Shown here piece by piece: positions 5,993 to 9,479 of a stretch of 9,479 nucleotides of DNA. How positions within the stretch are numbered: the stretch's first letter is position 1; every line of letters starts with the position of its first letter. The notes below the pieces were generated by a model. That model made no database searches. It saw only the letters and a list, made by a program, of their open reading frames with translations, and was not told where the DNA came from. The DNA lies in assembly GCA_965141735.1 (NCBI GenBank), contig CBCSOX010000098.1, positions 1 through 9,479 of the forward strand, given 5' to 3'. The translations under genes and the position numbers were made by a program. Source of the stretch: Massilioclostridium sp965141735. GTDB lineage: Bacteria; Bacillota; Clostridia; Oscillospirales; Ruminococcaceae.

Positions 5993-6583
5993 TTAGACAA
6001 TGGTGCCCTTGGTGGAGGGAATCTCGTTTGCATATTTCCGGTCGATTTCAACCGCTTCTTTCAGCGCCCGCGCGAGCGCCTTGAACATCGCCTCAATGAT
6101 GTGGTGGGAGTTGCTGCCCGCGAGCTGCTTGATGTGCAGGGTGATCCCCATCGAGCGGGTGAACGCCGCCATGAATTCCTGGGCGAGCTCGGTGTCAAAA
6201 TCCCCGATCTTTTGGGCGGGAATCGAAACGTCGTAATTTAAATAGGTTCTTCCGCTGATGTCCACCGCGCAGAGGATGAGCGCCTCATCCATCGGAAGGA
6301 TAAATTGGCCGTAGCGGCGGATGCCCTTCATGTCGTCGAGCGCGGTGGCAAAGCCCTTGCCGAGCACAATGCCGATGTCCTCGACTGTGTGGTGATAGTC
6401 CACATGAGTGTCGCCCTGGCAGCGCACCGCGAGGTCAAACCGCCCGTGGCGGGCGAAGAGGTCGAGCATGTGGTCGAGAAAGCCGCAGCCGGTGGCGTTC
6501 TGATACACGCCGGTTCCGTCGAGGTTGAGCGTCAGGGTGATGTCGGTTTCGTTTGTTTTGCGGGTGAGTTCAAAAGCTCTCAT
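5993..6583 (-). CDS. hisB: Imidazoleglycerol-phosphate dehydratase (monofunctional)
   Basis: The enzyme dehydrates imidazole glycerol phosphate to imidazole acetol phosphate using manganese. Conserved metal and active-site segments appear in order: GFLDHM (H38), DYHHTVEDIGI (H64, H65, E68), RYG, PMDEAL (98-102), SNSHHIIEAMFKALARAL (H160, H161, E164) and the C-terminal PSTKG. The 196-residue length is that of the dehydratase alone, without the phosphatase domain found in enterobacterial HisB; HisK fills that role here. The ATG overlaps the hisC stop by 4 nt (ATGA). Confidence 0.97.
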   Translation of the reverse strand: MRAFELTRKTNETDITLTLNLDGTGVYQNATGCGFLDHMLDLFARHGRFDLAVRCQGDTHVDYHHTVEDIGIVLGKGFATALDDMKGIRRYGQFILPMDEALILCAVDISGRTYLNYDVSIPAQKIGDFDTELAQEFMAAFTRSMGITLHIKQLAGSNSHHIIEAMFKALARALKEAVEIDRKYANEIPSTKGTIV

Positions 6584-7656
6584 AATTCCTGCCTCCGAAT
6601 TGTTAGAATTTTTTTCGTGGCCTCAAGCAGCGTGTCCATCTGCTCAGGGGTGCCTATTGTTATTCTAACATAATTTTTGATTCTTGTCTGTGAAAAATGG
6701 CGGACAAGAATGGATTTTTTCCTCAATTGTCTCGTATAGTCGTCACCTGACAGATCGGGGTGGCGCACAAAGAGGAAATTTGTCTTGGAGTCAAGCACTT
6801 GAAAGCCGAGCTGTTCCAGAGCCGCTTTGGTTTTCAAGCGGGTGGACAGGATTTCCGCTCGGCACTGTTCAAAATACGCCCTGTCGTTCATCGCCGCCGT
6901 GCCGGCGAGAATGGAGAGGCGGTTGATGTTGTAGGGGTTGAAAGAGAATTTCATTTTGTTGAGGTCCTCAATGAGTTCCTCCGAGGCCACCGCAAACCCG
7001 AGCCGTGCGCCCGCAAGGGAGCGGGATTTGGAAAAGGTCTGCACCACAATCAAATTGGGGTAGCGCTCGAGCAGCGGGATGCAGCTCTCACCGCCAAAGT
7101 CCACATACGCCTCGTCGATGAGGACGATGTGATCCGGATTGGTCTGCAAAATCCGCTCAATCTGGCCGGTACTCAGGCTCAGCCCAGTCGGCGCATTGGG
7201 GTTGGCGAGCACCACCATCTTGCCGCAGCCGCAGTAATCCTCCACATTGACCGAAAAATCCTCTTGGAGGGGAATCTGCTGCGCATCAAGGCAGAACAGC
7301 TGCGCAAATACCTTGTAAAATCCATAGGTGATATCGGGAAAACAGACTGGATGGTCTGCGTCGCAAAACGCTAAAAAGCTGAAGGCGAGCACTTCGTCCG
7401 ACCCATTGCCCACAAATACCTGCGAGGGACGCACCCCGTAAAACTCTGCGATTTCCCTCGTCAGCTGCCGCACTTCCGGGTCCGAGTACAGCCGCAGCTT
7501 GGCGACTTCCTCCCCATTGATTGCCTCAAGCACCTTCGGAGACGGCGGATAGGGGGATTCGTTTGTATTTAATTTGATGGGATCAAAGTCCTGTGGCTGT
7601 TCTCCAGGCGTGTACGGCTCGATCTCCGCAAACCGCCCGCTCAAAAATCTGCTCAT
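6580..7656 (-). CDS. hisC: Histidinol-phosphate aminotransferase
   Basis: HisC is a pyridoxal-phosphate enzyme (aminotransferase class I/II fold) that transfers an amino group from glutamate to imidazole acetol phosphate. The Schiff-base lysine is K210 in TFSKSRSLAGARLGFAV. Other landmarks are the N-terminal KLNTNESPYPPSP (28-40), FVGNGSDEVL (81-90), ANPNAPTG (151-158) and DEAYVDF (181-187), whose aspartate contacts the cofactor nitrogen. The 358 residues match the family. A GGGAGG ribosome binding site lies 5 nt before the ATG. Unlike the other operon genes it does not touch its upstream neighbour: 208 bp, nearly all taken up by an inverted-repeat element, separate it from hisD, so it relies on its own strong ribosome binding site. 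Confidence 0.96.
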   Translation of the reverse strand: MSRFLSGRFAEIEPYTPGEQPQDFDPIKLNTNESPYPPSPKVLEAINGEEVAKLRLYSDPEVRQLTREIAEFYGVRPSQVFVGNGSDEVLAFSFLAFCDADHPVCFPDITYGFYKVFAQLFCLDAQQIPLQEDFSVNVEDYCGCGKMVVLANPNAPTGLSLSTGQIERILQTNPDHIVLIDEAYVDFGGESCIPLLERYPNLIVVQTFSKSRSLAGARLGFAVASEELIEDLNKMKFSFNPYNINRLSILAGTAAMNDRAYFEQCRAEILSTRLKTKAALEQLGFQVLDSKTNFLFVRHPDLSGDDYTRQLRKKSILVRHFSQTRIKNYVRITIGTPEQMDTLLEATKKILTIRRQEL

Positions 7657-7685
7657 AAGTACCTCCCTTTTGATAGTTGGGTCTG

Positions 7686-7860
7686 TTTGGGGCGCTGCCC
7701 CGGCCCCCCGCTTAGGGGACTTTTTGAAAAAAGCCCCCTAAGAACCCCCTAAAACTTTAAGATTACGCCCATCTCAAATGGGCGTAATCTGAAAGTTCTT
7801 GGGATTGTTAAGGGCTTCTTTCAAGAAGCCCTTAACCGGGGCTTGGGGCAGCGCCCCAAA
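7686..7860. mobile_element. 175-bp MITE/REP-like inverted-repeat element with cloverleaf folding
   Basis: Perfect 16-bp terminal inverted repeats (7686-7701, TTTGGGGCGCTGCCCC; 7845-7860) bound the element; after a small internal loop the stem continues with GCCCC (7703-7707) and GGGGC (7838-7842). Inside lie three hairpins. The left (7711-7742) has 14 pairs and one A-C mismatch that becomes U-G on the his mRNA strand. The centre (7753-7797) has 6+13 pairs around one mismatch. The right (7807-7836) has 14 perfect pairs. The whole therefore folds as a four-way junction, and left and right halves are diverged mirror images. Each terminal repeat can also fold on itself (GGGGC-GCCCC). There is no coding capacity, and no clear target duplication is seen. 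It ends 4 bp from the hisD stop and leaves only the hisC ribosome binding region on the other side. Identity as a non-autonomous transposable or dispersed intergenic repeat is inference. Confidence 0.7.
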
Positions 7861-7864
7861 TACA

Positions 7865-9142
7865 TCAGTCTTCAAACCGGATGCGGACGGATTTGGCGTG
7901 GGCGGTGAGGCCTTCGCGGGTGGCGAAGTCGACGACGCGCGCCTGGACGTCGGACAGGGCCTGCTTGGTGTAATAAATAAAGGAAGATTTTTTGACAAAG
8001 TCATCGACGGACAGGGGGGAGGAAAAGCGGGCGGTGCCGCTGGTGGGCAGGGTGTGGTTGGGGCCTGCGAAGTAGTCGCCGAGCGCTTCGGGGACATTTT
8101 TGCCGAGAAAGATCGAACCCGCGTTTTTGACTGAGTTGAGCAGGGCAAATGGGTCGTCTACGCAAATTTCCAGGTGCTCGGGGGCGATGAGGTTGCTGAT
8201 TTCCACCGCCTGCTGCATGGAATCCGCGAGGATGATCTTGCCGTTGGTGTCAATCGACTCCCGTGCAATGTCCGCGCGGGAGAGCTGGGGAATCTGCACC
8301 TCGAGCTCGGCCTGCACTGCTTGTGCAAGCTCCGGGCTGTCGGTGACAAGCACTGCGCTGGCGAGCCGGTCGTGCTCAGCCTGGGAGAGCAGGTCAGCCG
8401 CCACATAGCGCGGGTTGCAGCTGCTGTCGGCGAGCACGAGGATTTCACTCGGGCCCGCGATCATGTCAATGTCCACCGTGCCGTAGACCATCCGTTTGGC
8501 GGTTGCGACAAAAATGTTGCCCGGCCCCACGATCTTGTCCACCTTGGGCACGCTCTCGGTGCCGTAGCTCAGCGCCGCGACTGCCTGTGCGCCGCCCATC
8601 TTAAATATGCGGGTGACGCCGGCGACTTTGGCGGCCGCGAGGATGGGGGCGGCGATGCTGCCGTCGCTGTTCGGCGGGGTGGTCATCACAATTTCGGTAA
8701 CCCCCGCGAGTTTGGCGGGGACTGCGTTCATGAGCACAGAAGAGGGATAGCTCGCGGTGCCGCCCGGCACGTAGAGGCCGACTTTTTCAATTGGAGTGAC
8801 CTTCTGGCCGAGGACGATGCCCTCCTTGTCGTTGAGGACAAAGTTTTTGCGGATCTGCTGGGTGTGGAACGCCTCAATGTTGTCCCGCGCAAGCTCCAGG
8901 GTTTTGATGAAGTCGGGATCAATGCTGTTGAATGCCTCGTCGATCTCCTGCTGGGAGACTTCGAGACAGCTCAGTTTTGCCTTGTCGAACTTTTCGCAGT
9001 ACCCGAGTAGGGCAGCGTCTCCATTTGTGCGCACATCCTCGAGAATGCCAGAGACGATCTCGTCCACACTCCGGTCATTGTTGTTGTCCCGGGTGAGGAT
9101 TTCTTTGAGTTCTACCTCTTTATAGTCTAAGATCTTGATCAT
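7865..9142 (-). CDS. hisD: Histidinol dehydrogenase
   Basis: HisD oxidises L-histidinol to L-histidine in two NAD-dependent steps, the last reactions of the pathway. The zinc ligands of the family are all present: Q254 and H257 (SQAEHD), D356 (GDYFAGPNH) and H415 (LTAHAKS). The catalytic pair is E322/H323 in LIAPEHLEI. VGPGNIFVATAKR (205-217) and DMIAGPSEILVLAD (226-239) are further hallmarks. At 425 aa it is full length. The ATG overlaps the hisG stop by 4 nt (ATGA), so translation is probably coupled to hisG. Downstream, the stop codon is only 4 bp from the inverted-repeat element. Confidence 0.97.
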   Translation of the reverse strand: MIKILDYKEVELKEILTRDNNNDRSVDEIVSGILEDVRTNGDAALLGYCEKFDKAKLSCLEVSQQEIDEAFNSIDPDFIKTLELARDNIEAFHTQQIRKNFVLNDKEGIVLGQKVTPIEKVGLYVPGGTASYPSSVLMNAVPAKLAGVTEIVMTTPPNSDGSIAAPILAAAKVAGVTRIFKMGGAQAVAALSYGTESVPKVDKIVGPGNIFVATAKRMVYGTVDIDMIAGPSEILVLADSSCNPRYVAADLLSQAEHDRLASAVLVTDSPELAQAVQAELEVQIPQLSRADIARESIDTNGKIILADSMQQAVEISNLIAPEHLEICVDDPFALLNSVKNAGSIFLGKNVPEALGDYFAGPNHTLPTSGTARFSSPLSVDDFVKKSSFIYYTKQALSDVQARVVDFATREGLTAHAKSVRIRFED

Positions 9143-9479
9143 TTGGATTCCCCCTTTTGCTGTTCGAGCGCACCGGCGAGCTTGGAGACCATCTCGTCGA
9201 TCCGGTCATTTTTAAACTTAAAGCTCGATTTGTTCGCGATGAACCGCGCGCTGATGTCCACGATGTCGGTGAACACCCGCAGGTTGTTTTCCTTTAATGT
9301 GCTCCCTGTTTCGACAATGTCCACGATGACATCCGAAAGCCCGAGGATCGGGGCGAGCTCAATCGAGCCGTTGAGCTTGATGATTTCAATTTCCCGGTTG
9401 ATGGACGCGTAGTAGCGCTTTGCGATGTTGACGTATTTGGTGGCCACCCGCAGGGTGCTTTCGGTGTCCTCGTGGTAGC
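9139..9479 (-). CDS. hisG: ATP phosphoribosyltransferase catalytic subunit, short form (5' end outside window)
   Basis: The last 112 residues are visible; the frame runs open to the window edge. HisG joins ATP and PRPP to give phosphoribosyl-ATP, the committed and feedback-regulated step. Diagnostic sequence includes GSIELAPILGLSDVIVDIVE followed by TGSTLKENNL, the PRPP-binding region of the family. The protein stops about 60 residues after that block, without the C-terminal regulatory domain of long-form HisG, so this is the short (HisG-S) form of roughly 210 aa. Short HisG needs the HisZ subunit for activity and histidine feedback; a hisZ gene is expected beyond the right edge. It is the first his gene seen here, and the operon promoter is not in the window. 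Confidence 0.95.
   Translation of the reverse strand, partial: YHEDTESTLRVATKYVNIAKRYYASINREIEIIKLNGSIELAPILGLSDVIVDIVETGSTLKENNLRVFTDIVDISARFIANKSSFKFKNDRIDEMVSKLAGALEQQKGESK

Noticed and set aside
7711..7742. Internal hairpin of the element as a classical terminator between hisD and hisC
   Set aside because: No T run follows the stem on the transcribed strand, and the downstream his genes have no visible promoter of their own, so readthrough is expected.

Overview
The window is a piece of a bacterial chromosome, most likely from a moderately GC-rich member of the Clostridia (an Oscillospiraceae/Ruminococcaceae-like Firmicute). This rests on the his gene order, the short-form HisG, the PHP-type histidinol phosphatase HisK, the strong AGGAGG ribosome binding sites, and a YpsA-like SLOG protein of a type common in that group. 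The taxonomy is inference from content; nothing in the window proves it.

Left part (1-2200), a mixed housekeeping/accessory stretch. The 3' end of a UvrD-like DNA helicase gene (+) finishes at 414 and is followed by a strong, symmetrical terminator. A visibly AT-richer stretch (about 510-1130) carries a small XRE-type regulator on the minus strand. A divergently oriented gene at 1136-1609 (+) encodes a stand-alone SLOG (YpsA/DUF1273-like) protein. Next come about 335 bp without a convincing gene, then a second small XRE regulator (minus, 1945-2187) with its own terminator-like hairpin.

Right part (2329-9479), a histidine biosynthesis operon entirely on the minus strand. Read in the direction of transcription it is hisG (partial, short form) - hisD - [175-bp inverted-repeat element] - hisC - hisB - hisH - hisA - hisF - hisIE - hisK - terminator. 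Together these genes encode every step from PRPP + ATP to histidine, apart from the HisZ subunit that a short HisG needs; hisZ would be expected just outside the window. HisG starts the pathway, and HisIE performs steps 2 and 3. HisA isomerises ProFAR, and HisH/HisF form the glutamine-dependent IGP synthase. HisB dehydrates, HisC transaminates, HisK dephosphorylates histidinol phosphate and HisD oxidises histidinol to histidine. Junctions are either 4-nt ATGA overlaps (hisG/hisD, hisC/hisB, hisA/hisF) or gaps of 1-14 nt, so the genes are almost certainly co-transcribed and translationally coupled. The operon promoter and any leader (for example a T-box) lie outside the window.

The one exception to that tight packing is the 208-bp hisD-hisC gap. 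It is filled almost completely by a 175-bp element with perfect 16-bp terminal inverted repeats and three internal hairpins (a cloverleaf plan). This MITE/REP-like element is the most interesting object here. Second are the two related terminator hairpins after the second XRE gene and after hisK, the latter overlapped by a competing hairpin. I see no defence system, CRISPR array, tRNA or rRNA in the window.
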